From Bacteroidales bacterium UBA3143 (GTDB lineage Bacteria > Bacteroidota > Bacteroidia > Bacteroidales > Dysgonomonadaceae): a DNA stretch of 64,000 nt. The stretch is from the NCBI GenBank assembly GCA_002364735.1, contig DEZB01000011.1, positions 70,105 through 134,104 on the forward strand, in the 5' to 3' direction. The translations under genes and the position numbers were made by a program. Positions 46,024 through 54,634 of this stretch are shown one piece after another. Within the stretch, counting starts at the first letter, position 1. Each line of letters opens with the position of its first letter. The notes beneath the pieces were generated by a model. The model had not been told where the DNA came from, searched no databases, and saw only the letters and a program-made list of their open reading frames with translations.

Positions 46024-46974
46024 CTAAAGTATTTTATTGCAAATTTCTCTTACTGTATCATTGTACTCGTTCATCATTCCCTCCACTACATCTTTTGCAG
46101 ATATAATTGATTGGATGGACGATGCAATTTGACCAATTTCTAATTCTCCTTCAGTTAAATCACCTTCAAAAATTCCTTTTCTTGCACGCCCTTTACCCAA
46201 TAGCTCTCTTATCTCTTCAGCTGAGGCACCGCTTTGCTCTAATGCTTCTATTTGATAATAAAAGTCGTTCTTTATTAGCCTTGTTGGGCTTACTTGTTTT
46301 AATGACAAAATTGTGTCACCTTCGGGTAGGTTTACACATCTATTTTTGAAAGCCTCGCTGGCAGAGCTTTCGTGGGTCAATGCAAAACGCGTCCCCACTT
46401 GCACCGCATCAGCACCCAAAGCCATAGCAGCCAGCATACTTTTGCCCGATGCAATGCCTCCTGCTGCAATTAGGGGCAAGTCAATTGCGCTACGCACTTG
46501 AGGAATGAGCGTGAGTGTAGTAGTTTCTTCACGTCCATTATGTCCACCAGCCTCAAAGCCTTCAGCTACAATAGCATCAACTCCTGCCTCTTGAGATTTT
46601 AATGCAAACTTAGAACTGGAAACAACATGAGCTACTTTAATCCCATTGTTTTGAAGTGTAGCAGTCCATGTTTTTGGATTTCCAGCCGAAGTGAAAACAA
46701 TAGGGACTTGTTCCTCCATTATAATTTCCATTAGCTCAGCAATTTGCGGATAAAGCAATGGAACATTCACACCAAAAGGGTTTGATGTTGCCGCTTTACA
46801 TTTCACAATGTGCTCTCGCAACATTTCAGGATACATTGACCCCGCACCTATAAGCCCTAATCCACCCGCATTGCCAACTGCTGATGCTAAACGCCATCCA
46901 CTACACCAGACCATTCCTGCTTGAATAATTGGATATTTTATGTCGAATAGTTTTGAAACTCTATTTTCAGTCAT
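46024..46974 (-). CDS. FMN-dependent enoyl-ACP reductase FabK / nitronate monooxygenase family protein
   Basis: 316 residues, TIM-barrel flavoprotein of the FabK/2-nitropropane-dioxygenase family: KYPIIQAGMVWCSGWRLASA at the N-terminus, GGLGLIGAGSMYPE, the phosphate-binding region DAIVAEGFEAGGHNG and IAAGGIASGKSMLAAMALG, then GADAVQVGTRFALTHES. FabK reduces enoyl-ACP in fatty acid synthesis; nitronate monooxygenase is the alternative, and sequence reading alone does not separate them safely. Single gene, divergent from purD. A TATCTTTG box on the minus strand (47001-46994) just upstream may be its promoter. Confidence 0.85.
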   Translation of the reverse strand: MTENRVSKLFDIKYPIIQAGMVWCSGWRLASAVGNAGGLGLIGAGSMYPEMLREHIVKCKAATSNPFGVNVPLLYPQIAELMEIIMEEQVPIVFTSAGNPKTWTATLQNNGIKVAHVVSSSKFALKSQEAGVDAIVAEGFEAGGHNGREETTTLTLIPQVRSAIDLPLIAAGGIASGKSMLAAMALGADAVQVGTRFALTHESSASEAFKNRCVNLPEGDTILSLKQVSPTRLIKNDFYYQIEALEQSGASAEEIRELLGKGRARKGIFEGDLTEGELEIGQIASSIQSIISAKDVVEGMMNEYNDTVREICNKIL

Positions 46975-46993
46975 TTTATATTATATTTTTCAG

Positions 46994-47061
46994 CAAAGAT
47001 ACTTTTTTTATATGAAGGAGATAAGTGATATAGACACATTCCACATTTTTTAGTAGCTTTG
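46994..47061. promoter_or_regulatory. candidate divergent promoters of the FabK-like gene and purD
   Basis: Minus strand: TATCTTTG at 47001-46994, 20 bases before the FabK-like start. Plus strand: TAGCTTTG at 47054-47061, 49 bases before purD. Both fit the Bacteroidetes -7 consensus TAnnTTTG; neither has a clear TTTG -33 partner at the usual distance. Confidence 0.4.
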
Positions 47062-47109
47062 TAAACTCTATATAATTGTAAGAACCGTACTATTAATTTT
47101 ACAACTAAC

Positions 47110-48378
47110 ATGAATATTCTTCTTCTTGGCTCTGGTGGTCGCGAACATGCGCTTGCATGGAAAATGAGACAAAGCAATAAAACGAACAAATTATACATAG
47201 CTCCTGGAAATGCAGGGACTGGGTTGGTGGGCGAAAATGTTTCGATAAGAGTCACAGACTTTTCTGCCATTAAACGTTTTGTGATAGAAAATAAGATTGA
47301 CATGGTGGTAGTGGGCCCCGAAGATCCACTGGTGAATGGCATATATGATTTCTTTGCAAATGATGCAGTAATAAGCAATATCCCGGTGATTGGTCCTTCA
47401 AAGGAAGGAGCAAAGCTGGAAGGCAGCAAAAAGTTTGCAAAGGGGTTTATGATGCGCTACAACATACCGACTGCAAAATACATGAGTGTTACAAAAGATA
47501 ATCTTGAGGAAGGTTTTCAGTTTTTAGAATCACTCTCACCTCCCTATGTGCTTAAAGCAGATGGTCTTGCAGCAGGAAAAGGCGTTATTATACTCAATGA
47601 GCGCCTTGAAGCTATTGATGTTTTAAATAGAATGCTTTCGGGTATGTTTGGTAGCGCAAGTAAAACAGTTGTTATTGAAGAGTTTTTGTCAGGCATAGAA
47701 TGTTCTGTTTTTGTGCTCACGGATGGGAAGTCATATAAGGTGTTGCCTGTAGCTAAAGACTACAAACGAATTGGTGAAGGAGATACAGGATTAAATACTG
47801 GCGGTATGGGTGCAGTTTCTCCAGTTCCTTTTGCCAACGATGTGTTTATGAAAAAAGTTACGGAGCAAATAATTGAACCAACTGTCAATGGACTTATAGA
47901 GGAGAAGATAGAATATAAAGGTTTTATATTCATTGGATTAATAAGCGTGAAGGGTGAGCCTTTTGTGATTGAATACAATGTGCGAATGGGCGATCCTGAA
48001 AGTGAAGTAGTTGTTCCACGCATCAAATCTGACTTTGTAGATTTACTTGAAGGAGTTGCTAACGGCAACTTAAACGAAAAAGAGCTTGAAATAGATGAAC
48101 GCTATGCCGCAACCGTTATGCTTGTTTCGGGTGGATATCCAGAGCTTTACGAGAAAAATAAAAAGATTGAGGGGTTAGACAAAATTAAAGACACCCTTGT
48201 ATTTCATGCAGGCACTATCAAAAAAGAAGGCAGTGTTTACACAACAGGTGGTCGCGTACTTTCACTTACATCCTTTGGCGACTCCAAACATGAAGCCCTA
48301 CAGAAATCATTTGATGTGGCCGAAAAAATATCTTTTGATAAAAAATATTATCGCAAAGATATTGGGTTTGATTTATAA
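47110..48378 (+). CDS. purD: phosphoribosylamine-glycine ligase
   Basis: Second step of purine synthesis: ATP-dependent joining of glycine to phosphoribosylamine. 422 residues with ATP-grasp architecture. Key motifs are MNILLLGSGGREHALAWKM, VVGPEDPLVNGIYD, the lid loop KADGLAAGKGVIIL, NTGGMGAVSPVPF and the metal-binding EYNVRMGDPESEVV. Full length with no defects. It is followed 28 bases later by a membrane-protein gene and preceded by a candidate promoter. The other purine gene in the window, purN, is far away at 56305-56880. Confidence 0.95.
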   Translation: MNILLLGSGGREHALAWKMRQSNKTNKLYIAPGNAGTGLVGENVSIRVTDFSAIKRFVIENKIDMVVVGPEDPLVNGIYDFFANDAVISNIPVIGPSKEGAKLEGSKKFAKGFMMRYNIPTAKYMSVTKDNLEEGFQFLESLSPPYVLKADGLAAGKGVIILNERLEAIDVLNRMLSGMFGSASKTVVIEEFLSGIECSVFVLTDGKSYKVLPVAKDYKRIGEGDTGLNTGGMGAVSPVPFANDVFMKKVTEQIIEPTVNGLIEEKIEYKGFIFIGLISVKGEPFVIEYNVRMGDPESEVVVPRIKSDFVDLLEGVANGNLNEKELEIDERYAATVMLVSGGYPELYEKNKKIEGLDKIKDTLVFHAGTIKKEGSVYTTGGRVLSLTSFGDSKHEALQKSFDVAEKISFDKKYYRKDIGFDL

Positions 48379-48406
48379 ATAGAAGAGCTTAAATAAAGGA
48401 GTATAA

Positions 48407-49423
48407 ATGGCTCAAACTTATCGAAAGTTTCGAATATACTTGGTGGAGTCGCGCTTCACTCCCTTTGGGTTCGCACTCATTGCCATCCTATTGCGATTGG
48501 TTATGTTTCTTCTGATAGGCATTGAACAGCAGCCACATCCATCAAGCTTTGTTTGGCATCTCATTGCTCCTTTGGTATCTAATCATTGGGTCTCACTCAT
48601 TGCCAGCACAGCATCCATTTTCTTAATTGCATTCACTGTTTCGCAACTTAATTTACGCTTCAGCCTAATCAGATTTAGAACAGGGTTGCCATTTTCGATA
48701 TTGGTATTGTTTTTAAGCATTCATCCAGCGTTTCTCCCCATGTCTCCAAACTTTATAAGTGCTTTTCTTGTCTTATTGAGTTTATTCCCCCTACTCCAAT
48801 CATATCAACATCATTCACCTCGCAACTTTGCATTTAAATCTGGAATATTAATTGCAATGGCTGTAATTTTTCAAATTTACACGATAGCTTTTCTTCCTTT
48901 TTGGCTATATGGCACGATTTCGATGCATGGCTACAGAACAAAGTCGTTTATTGCTTTAATCATTGGTGCAATACTTGTTTTATGGAATGTAGCAGGTTTT
49001 TATTTCATATTTGACAACTTAGCATCTTTCATAGAACCATTTACTTATTTAAAAAATATTATCCAAACTACCCCAACTTTTTCTCTAACGCAATGGATAA
49101 GTATTGCCTTATTGATATTGATTTCAGGAGTTTATATGGTATTAGATTATCAATTTTTTAGACGTGAGCGGGTGTTGACTCAAAAGACATTTGCATTCAT
49201 AAATTTGATAATTGTATGTAGTTTTATGTTACATTTTATTTATCTAAATCAAACAAATTCTTTTATGTTCCTTATCGTGATTCTGATGTCTTTTATTGTT
49301 GCACATTATTACTCTCACATTCAAAGCAACTGTCAAGTTTACTCATTCTTTTTTCTTTTGATTGGATTATCGATATTTTTTCTCAACTTTTTAATTGGTA
49401 ATCCTCTCCAACTAATTTCATAA
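48407..49423 (+). CDS. polytopic membrane protein, DUF6427-like
   Basis: 338 residues with about ten hydrophobic helices. Before the first helix there is a short basic segment (TYRKFRIYLVESRFTPFG), and a conserved-looking loop has LSIHPAFLPMSPNFISA. Bacteroidota genomes often carry a DUF6427 membrane protein near purine-nucleotide genes, and the layout here fits, but I assign the family from memory with moderate confidence. No catalytic motif is evident. It begins 28 bases after purD, so it is likely co-transcribed. Function unknown. Confidence 0.65.
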   Translation: MAQTYRKFRIYLVESRFTPFGFALIAILLRLVMFLLIGIEQQPHPSSFVWHLIAPLVSNHWVSLIASTASIFLIAFTVSQLNLRFSLIRFRTGLPFSILVLFLSIHPAFLPMSPNFISAFLVLLSLFPLLQSYQHHSPRNFAFKSGILIAMAVIFQIYTIAFLPFWLYGTISMHGYRTKSFIALIIGAILVLWNVAGFYFIFDNLASFIEPFTYLKNIIQTTPTFSLTQWISIALLILISGVYMVLDYQFFRRERVLTQKTFAFINLIIVCSFMLHFIYLNQTNSFMFLIVILMSFIVAHYYSHIQSNCQVYSFFFLLIGLSIFFLNFLIGNPLQLIS

Positions 49424-49544
49424 CTCTAACTTCACAGAAAATATAAGTCTCTGCTCTAACCCTTTTATACAACTTTTGACAAAGTTATTTATAACAATTG
49501 CTCAGTTTCAATTGTTTATATAATAAATCAAACACTACAAAACT

Positions 49545-49554
49545 AAAAGGAGGA
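49545..49554 (+). promoter_or_regulatory. Shine-Dalgarno-like site deciding the DUF4251 start
   Basis: AAAGGAGGAG precedes the ATG at 49561 by 6 bases. Strong purine ribosome sites are uncommon in Bacteroidota, and no neighbouring gene has one as clear, so it selects the internal start. Confidence 0.7.
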
Positions 49555-49560
49555 GTCTAT

Positions 49561-50070
49561 ATGAAATACAACATTAAATTAGCTGCATCTTTATTTTTTG
49601 CAATCGGCTTACTATTTGTTAGTTGTGGAACTTCACAATCTGCTATTGAAAAAGCAAACAAAGCACAACTACTGAACGAGCAAATACAGAATATGAACTT
49701 TAAATTCAACGCTACTTATGCCTATCCACAAAATTATAGATCTATTTATCTTTCACCTTACTATGATGTGAAAGTTACAACAGATACTGTTCAAGCATAT
49801 TTGCCTTATTACGGCAGGGTCTATTCTGCCCCCATGAATGCTAATGAAGGAGGCATAAAGTTTGTAAGCACAGACTTTGAATACGAATTAGAACAGGGCA
49901 AGAAGGCTGGTAATTGGACCTTAAATATACGCACCAAAGACACGCCACGCCCTTTCACCCTTAATTTCGATTTGTGGGACAATGGCACTGCACGTTTGAT
50001 TGTGCAAGATAGAGACCGGCAAAACATATCATTTCAAGGAAATATAGAAGCAGTTCAAAAGCCAGAATAA
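49561..50070 (+). CDS. DUF4251 lipoprotein
   Basis: 169 residues from the chosen ATG. A longer frame from 49498 adds 21 residues, but the internal start is directly preceded by a strong ribosome site (AAAGGAGGAG, 49545-49554) and yields a lipoprotein signal MKYNIKLAASLFFAIGLLF ending VSCG. The mature part matches the Bacteroidota DUF4251 pattern: PYYGRVYSAPMNANEGGIKF, DFEYELEQGKKAGNWTLNI and a C-terminal FDLWDNGTARLIVQDRDRQN. Periplasmic or outer-membrane-attached; the function is unknown. The stop codon lies within a weak terminator hairpin. Confidence 0.85.
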   Translation: MKYNIKLAASLFFAIGLLFVSCGTSQSAIEKANKAQLLNEQIQNMNFKFNATYAYPQNYRSIYLSPYYDVKVTTDTVQAYLPYYGRVYSAPMNANEGGIKFVSTDFEYELEQGKKAGNWTLNIRTKDTPRPFTLNFDLWDNGTARLIVQDRDRQNISFQGNIEAVQKPE

Positions 50071-50079
50071 CGGGCTTTT
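50057..50079 (+). terminator. weak terminator overlapping the DUF4251 stop codon
   Basis: A 7-bp stem (AAAAGCC 50057-50063 with GGCTTTT 50073-50079) and a T-run. Short stem, so moderate support. Confidence 0.5.
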
Positions 50080-50087
50080 TTCATGTA

Positions 50088-50109
50088 GTGAGGTTGACTT
50101 TTCAGAACA
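50088..50109 (+). repeat. partial end of the surE-flanking repeat
   Basis: GTGAGGTTGACTTTTCAGAA closely matches the right end of the element at 50244-50397 (GTGAGATTGACTTTTCAGAA). No left end is seen, so this is a fragment. Confidence 0.6.
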
Positions 50110-50243
50110 GACTTTTTTAGTTTATTTATTTAAGCCACTGAAATCTGATTTATTAATAAAAGTCTACTGTTTATTCTGATTTAACCAATATATAACACTT
50201 TCTAATAAACTAAGCTGACTATTAATTCGTATTTTTGTAATAA

Positions 50244-50397
50244 TGAGTTCACACTGAAAACTCTCTATTGCTGATTATTAGACTTTTTCTGTCCTTTCTC
50301 CTGAAAGAATATGACTAATAATCAGCTCTCTGCTAAAGTATCCTGTAGGAGATGTATAGGCAGGAATAAGTGAGATTGACTTTTCAGAATGGGCTCA
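50244..50397. repeat. MITE-like 154-bp element, copy 1 (left of surE)
   Basis: Terminal inverted repeats TGAGTTCACACTGAAAA (50244-50260) and TTTTCAGAATGGGCTCA (50381-50397) match at 13 of 17 positions. Inside is a perfect 12-bp inverted repeat (GCTGATTATTAG with CTAATAATCAGC). There is no coding capacity. It resembles copy 2 in ends, order of internal parts and length. It lies directly before surE and fills most of the 347-bp gap after the DUF4251 gene. Confidence 0.6.
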
Positions 50398-50417
50398 ATA
50401 ATTAAATTATTTAAAAT

Positions 50418-51203
50418 ATGACCAAAAAGAAGAAACCCATTATTCTGATAACCAATGATGATGGTTTTAGAGCAAGAGGAATACGCACATTAACCGAATA
50501 CCTAAAAGATGTAGCAGATATAATTGTATTTGCTCCAGACAGTCCCCAATCTGGCATGTCAAGCGCAATTACTTCTATCAATCCTTTACGTTACTTCTTA
50601 TACAAAGAAGAAGATAATGTAAAAACATATATTTGTAACGGCACTCCTGTCGATTGCATAAAGCTGGCAATGAATGTATTGGACGTGAAGCCTGATATGA
50701 TTTTCTCAGGCATCAATCATGGTTCTAATGCTGCTATTAGTGTAGTCTACTCTGGAACAATTGGTGCGGCAATTGAAGGTTGCATCTTTGGAATACCTTC
50801 TGTTGGAGTTTCGCTTTGCGATTTTGGTGTAGATGCTGATTTCTCTCAAAGTGGCATTATTGCAACAAGAATTGCTCAAAAAATAATGGATGAAGGATTG
50901 CCTAAGGGCGTTTGTTTGAATGTGAATGTTCCTAAAGGAGAGGTGAAAGGTCTTCAAGTTGCATCGCAGACACAAGGAAAATGGACCAACGAGTATTATC
51001 CATCTAAAGATGGCGCACAAAGGGATGTTTATTGGTTAAGAGGCAGGTTTGACAACTGGGAAGTTGATAATAAAAACACCGATGAATGGGCGCTTACTAA
51101 TGGTTTTGCAGCCGTAGTTCCTGTTAAAATTGATATGACCGACTATGACATGATAAACAAATTGAAACATTGGGAGGAAGAGTTGAGCAAAATGTATAAA
51201 TAA
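50418..51203 (+). CDS. surE: 5'/3'-nucleotidase SurE
   Basis: 261 residues; a metal-dependent nucleoside monophosphate phosphatase (stationary-phase survival protein family). The N-terminal metal site is complete: PIILITNDDGFRARGIRTL (Asp pair), followed by FAPDSPQSGMSSAIT, NGTPVDCIKLAM and SGINHGSNAA with the conserved Asn/Ser. The gene is flanked on both sides by related inverted-repeat elements (50244-50397 and 51209-51353). Followed by lpxB, a pairing seen in other Bacteroidota. Confidence 0.95.
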   Translation: MTKKKKPIILITNDDGFRARGIRTLTEYLKDVADIIVFAPDSPQSGMSSAITSINPLRYFLYKEEDNVKTYICNGTPVDCIKLAMNVLDVKPDMIFSGINHGSNAAISVVYSGTIGAAIEGCIFGIPSVGVSLCDFGVDADFSQSGIIATRIAQKIMDEGLPKGVCLNVNVPKGEVKGLQVASQTQGKWTNEYYPSKDGAQRDVYWLRGRFDNWEVDNKNTDEWALTNGFAAVVPVKIDMTDYDMINKLKHWEEELSKMYK

Positions 51204-51208
51204 TTAAG

Positions 51209-51353
51209 TGAGCCCACTCTGAAAACATGCAATTAGTGATAACTAATTTTTTTACTCTCTTTCTCTATAAGCCTAATTATCAGCACTAAATAAAGTCCTC
51301 TTTAGGGATTTAAGGGGTGAAAATAAGATGTATAATTTTTCGCAGTGGACTCA
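51209..51353. repeat. MITE-like 145-bp element, copy 2 (between surE and lpxB)
   Basis: Terminal inverted repeats TGAGCCCACTCTGAAAA (51209-51225) and TTTTCGCAGTGGACTCA (51337-51353), 14 of 17 matching. Its left end pairs with the right end of copy 1 at 16 of 17 positions. Internal segments also line up by eye: CTTTCTC, an (A/T)ATCAGC segment and AAAG. It fills the surE-lpxB gap. Confidence 0.6.
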
Positions 51354-51392
51354 TCAATGCAATCCGAATCATCAAATATAAGCCAGCAACAC

Positions 51393-52523
51393 ATGAAATA
51401 CTATCTTATAGCGGGAGAAGCATCAGGAGATTTACATGCATCTAACTTGATGCAGTCCATCAAAGAAAAAGACGAAAACGCTACCTTTCGCTTTTTTGGT
51501 GGCGACTTGATGCAAAAGGTTGGTGGCACACTTGTAAAACACTACCGTGAATTGGCTTTTATGGGTTTCATTCCTGTTTTGCTGAACCTTAAAACAATAC
51601 TCCGAAACTTGGAAATATGCAAAAAAGACATTGTAAAGTTTCAACCAGATGTAGTTATCTTAGTTGACTATCCAGGGTTCAATCTAAAGATTGCGAAGTT
51701 TCTTAAACTCAACACGACCATCCCTGTTACTTATTATATATCTCCAAAAATTTGGGCATGGAAGGAATATCGTATTAAATCTTTCAAGAAATATGTCGAT
51801 CAGATGTTGTGCATTTTGCCATTTGAAGTAGATTTTTATAAAAAGCACAATTATCCAGTCAATTATGTTGGCAATCCCACAGTTGACGCCATAATGAATC
51901 GTGAAGATAGAGAGCAAACTTTTGAGAAGTTTCTAAAATTGAATGATTTGCCCAATAAACCCATCATTGCTATTTTGGCAGGCAGCAGAAAGCAAGAGAT
52001 TGAAGATAACTTACCAGTAATGCTTAAAGCAGTAGAGGCTTTTACAACTCATCAACTTATAATAGCAGGTGCACCTGGTATTGATAGGGACTTCTACACC
52101 AAAAGTATAAGTAATAGAAAAGTCAATCTCATTTTTGGACAGACATACAATATTCTTGCTCAAGCAGAAGTTGCCTTGGTTACTTCGGGCACAGCAACGC
52201 TTGAAGCAGCACTATTAAATGTTCCACAAGTCGTTTGTTACAAAACACCAGTTCCAAAGTTAGCTTATTGGGGATTTAAACATTTACTGCACACACCATA
52301 TATCTCATTGGTAAATCTTATTGCAGATAAGGAGGTAGTCAAAGAACTATTTGCAAAATTTTTCTCAGTTGATACTATTCAGAAAGAAACAGAAGCGATT
52401 CTATTTGACTCGGAGTACCGTCAAAATATGCTCAATGAGTATGAGCGAATTCAAAATATTTTAGGAACAGAGAATGCTTCAGATAAAGCAGCTAAACTAA
52501 TATACGACAAGACAAAGAATTAG
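51393..52523 (+). CDS. lpxB: lipid-A-disaccharide synthase
   Basis: Joins UDP-2,3-diacylglucosamine and lipid X into the lipid A disaccharide at the inner membrane, so the cell makes lipopolysaccharide. About 376 residues from the preferred start MKYYLIAGEASGDLHASNLM. An upstream ATG (51357) and a GTG (51345) are in frame, but the GTG lies inside the flanking repeat and the extra residues are not family-like. Motifs: AGEASGD, FFGGDLMQKVGG, ILVDYPGFNLKIAKFL, YYISPKIWAWKEYR and LAGSRKQEI, plus SGTATLEAAL near the C-terminus. Confidence 0.94.
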   Translation: MKYYLIAGEASGDLHASNLMQSIKEKDENATFRFFGGDLMQKVGGTLVKHYRELAFMGFIPVLLNLKTILRNLEICKKDIVKFQPDVVILVDYPGFNLKIAKFLKLNTTIPVTYYISPKIWAWKEYRIKSFKKYVDQMLCILPFEVDFYKKHNYPVNYVGNPTVDAIMNREDREQTFEKFLKLNDLPNKPIIAILAGSRKQEIEDNLPVMLKAVEAFTTHQLIIAGAPGIDRDFYTKSISNRKVNLIFGQTYNILAQAEVALVTSGTATLEAALLNVPQVVCYKTPVPKLAYWGFKHLLHTPYISLVNLIADKEVVKELFAKFFSVDTIQKETEAILFDSEYRQNMLNEYERIQNILGTENASDKAAKLIYDKTKN

Positions 52524-52579
52524 AATTCCCACAGCATTATTATAAAAAGAGATACAAATATCAACTATTACAGTTTATT

Positions 52580-52606
52580 TTTGTTCCATAAATAGAACTA
52601 AATTTG
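52580..52606 (+). promoter_or_regulatory. candidate promoter of the second phosphofructokinase gene
   Basis: TTTG at 52580-52583, 15 bases, then TAAATTTG at 52599-52606, fitting the Bacteroidetes -33/-7 consensus. The box lies 35 bases before the start codon. Consensus match only. Confidence 0.5.
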
Positions 52607-52641
52607 TTTTTACAAAATCAACATTTAAATAACAAACACAC

Positions 52642-53664
52642 ATGAAAATTGGTATTCTTACATCGGGGGGCGATTGCCCTGGAATCAATGCAACAATCAG
52701 AGGAGTTGGCAAAACAGCCATCAATCATTTTGGGATGGACGTAATTGGTATTCACAATGGTTTTTCTGGTTTATTGCACAAAGATGTTTCTACTTTAACG
52801 GAAAGATCTCTATCGGGAATTTTAAATTTAGGGGGAACTATCTTGGGAACTGCAAGAGAAAAAGTATTTCGTAAACTAATTACCTCTCCCGACGAGGAAG
52901 ACCGTAAAACCATCAAAAAAGCTTACCATGAATTAGGGTTAGACTGTTTGGTTTGTATTGGGGGCAACGGCACACAACGTACTACATGGATGTTATCTGA
53001 AATGGGTTTGAACGTAATTGGCATTCCAAAAACAATCGATAATGATGTTTGGGGAACAGACGTTACATTTGGATTTGACACAGCAGTTACGATAGCAACT
53101 GAAGCCATAGACCGTTTACACTCCACTGCAAGCTCTCATCGAAGAGTTATGGTGATAGAGCTGATGGGGCATCATGCAGGCTGGATAACCCTTCATAGTG
53201 GCATGGCTGGCGGTGCAGATATAATCCTTCTTCCTGAATTGGGATACAATATGAAAGTGATTATTGATAAAATAAAGGAACGATTGGAGATGGGAAAACC
53301 TTATTCGATTGTTGCCGTAGCGGAAGGAATTGAAATACATGGAAGTAAATTAAAGCCTGCAAGTTATTTTGCAGAGCATATAGAAAAAGAAACAGGAATT
53401 GAAACACGTGAAACTGTTTTGGGATATGTTCAACGTGGTGGCTCACCCACTGCTTTCGACAGAAATCTTGGCACACAATTAGGCGGTCACGCTACAAGCC
53501 TCATAAATGAAGGGAAATTTGGACGAATGGTGTCTGTTAAAGGACGCGGCATAACCGATGTGCCATTGAAAGAAGTTGCTGGAAAGCTACGAATAGTCAC
53601 TGCTGATGATGATTTAATTTTGCAAGGCAAACGCATTGGTATATCATTTGGGGTAGCAGATTGA
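52642..53664 (+). CDS. phosphofructokinase, group III-like, phosphoryl donor uncertain
   Basis: 340 residues, a full PFK fold distinct from the one at 974-1957: GILTSGGDCPGINATIRGV, GGNGT at 107-111, PKTIDND at 129-135, GTDVTFGFDTAV and SSHRRVMVIELMGHHAGWI. The position after GG-x is Gly (ATP-like) while Lys130 precedes TIDND (pyrophosphate-like), the mix found in the Streptomyces/Amycolatopsis branch, which contains both ATP and PPi users. The Asp of GGDGS, a Mg-ATP ligand in E. coli PfkA, is Asn109 here. Donor use is therefore open. Convergent with rnc in the conserved acpP-fabF-rnc neighbourhood. Confidence 0.88.
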   Translation: MKIGILTSGGDCPGINATIRGVGKTAINHFGMDVIGIHNGFSGLLHKDVSTLTERSLSGILNLGGTILGTAREKVFRKLITSPDEEDRKTIKKAYHELGLDCLVCIGGNGTQRTTWMLSEMGLNVIGIPKTIDNDVWGTDVTFGFDTAVTIATEAIDRLHSTASSHRRVMVIELMGHHAGWITLHSGMAGGADIILLPELGYNMKVIIDKIKERLEMGKPYSIVAVAEGIEIHGSKLKPASYFAEHIEKETGIETRETVLGYVQRGGSPTAFDRNLGTQLGGHATSLINEGKFGRMVSVKGRGITDVPLKEVAGKLRIVTADDDLILQGKRIGISFGVAD

Positions 53665-53727
53665 GAAGCTTAGTCTTACAGGTTCATTAAAAATGAGATA
53701 AGCTATTATCATTGTCCATAAAAATAA

Positions 53728-53758
53728 AACCTCCTTCTCTTATAAAGAAAAGGAGGTT
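53728..53758. terminator. bidirectional terminator between the phosphofructokinase gene and rnc
   Basis: A 12-bp stem with one mismatch (53728-53739 with 53747-53758), loop of seven bases. Read on the minus strand it is followed by a T-rich run (TTTATTTTTATGG), so it suits rnc best; on the plus strand the T-run is poor. Confidence 0.75.
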
Positions 53759-53813
53759 GCTATTTTATGTGGTTTTTTGTATTGTGATAGATATAAGTGT
53801 GAGTTTCTATATA

Positions 53814-54632
53814 TCACACAACGGGTTGAATTGTATCAATATCACTTATATCTTGTGAAACTTTGCCACTTCTGGCATTTAATATTTTATCTTCAAAACT
53901 TTCATCTTCTTCAATTAGTTTCAAAGCTTGCTCCGCTGCCTTTTGATGTGACTCTTTTTTTGAGTATCCTATTCCGGTTGCAATTTCAACATCAGCAATG
54001 TAGACATTTGAATGAAAAATGGGATTGTGATTTTCGTCATAGTATGACTTAATAAGATCAAACCTCACATCAACTTTTATTTTCTGTCCCCACTCTATCA
54101 ATCGCGATTTAAAATCAACTTCATTTTTTACTACATCCTCAATATCGAGATGCTCTTTGATAAGTGTATCAAACACAAATTTTTTAGCTACTCTATATCC
54201 TTGATCAAGATATATGGCTGCAATAAGCGCTTCAAGCGCATCGCCATACATATTGGTATTATGAGCCACATTGCGTGTAGAGGAAATTAATAGTTTATCT
54301 AAGCCCAACTCCAGGCCCAGTTTATTTAAAGTATCTCTTTGTACTATGCGTGAGCGCATATTAGTAAGAAAGCCCTCTTTTTTATTCTCAAACTTTTTGA
54401 ATAATATATCCGCAATAATGGCATCTAAAATGGCATCTCCTAAAAACTCGAGACGCTCATTGTTTACCCATTGACCATTATTTAATCTAATTGATGAGGA
54501 CTTATGGGCAACAGCTTGTTGGTATAAAGAGAGATCGTGAGGATAAAAACCCACTATGTTGTAGAATGTAAGATAGGGCTCTTTCCCTTTTCTTGGAATA
54601 GCCCTCATCTTTTTGTATATTTTTTTTATCAC
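53814..54632 (-). CDS. rnc: ribonuclease III
   Basis: 272 residues. The RNase III domain has the signature NNERLEFLGDAILDAIIADI (acidic active site) and GDALEALIAAIYLDQG with the second acidic cluster. A C-terminal dsRNA-binding domain begins near 185 (FKSRLIEWGQKIKVDVRFDL) and ends GIGYSKKESHQKAAEQALKL. It cuts double-stranded RNA in rRNA and mRNA processing. It follows fabF by 2 bases in the usual acpP-fabF-rnc order and is terminated by the shared hairpin at 53728-53758. Confidence 0.95.
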   Translation of the reverse strand: MIKKIYKKMRAIPRKGKEPYLTFYNIVGFYPHDLSLYQQAVAHKSSSIRLNNGQWVNNERLEFLGDAILDAIIADILFKKFENKKEGFLTNMRSRIVQRDTLNKLGLELGLDKLLISSTRNVAHNTNMYGDALEALIAAIYLDQGYRVAKKFVFDTLIKEHLDIEDVVKNEVDFKSRLIEWGQKIKVDVRFDLIKSYYDENHNPIFHSNVYIADVEIATGIGYSKKESHQKAAEQALKLIEEDESFEDKILNARSGKVSQDISDIDTIQPVV

Positions 54633-54634
54633 AC

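Noticed and set aside
46971..47429. 152-codon minus-strand frame over the start of purD
   Set aside because: Antisense to purD and its divergent promoter region; the composition is a shadow of the purD coding strand.
51345..51392. lpxB start at the GTG at 51345 or the ATG at 51357
   Set aside because: The GTG lies inside the flanking repeat and neither adds conserved sequence; MKYYLIAGEASGD at 51393 is the family start.
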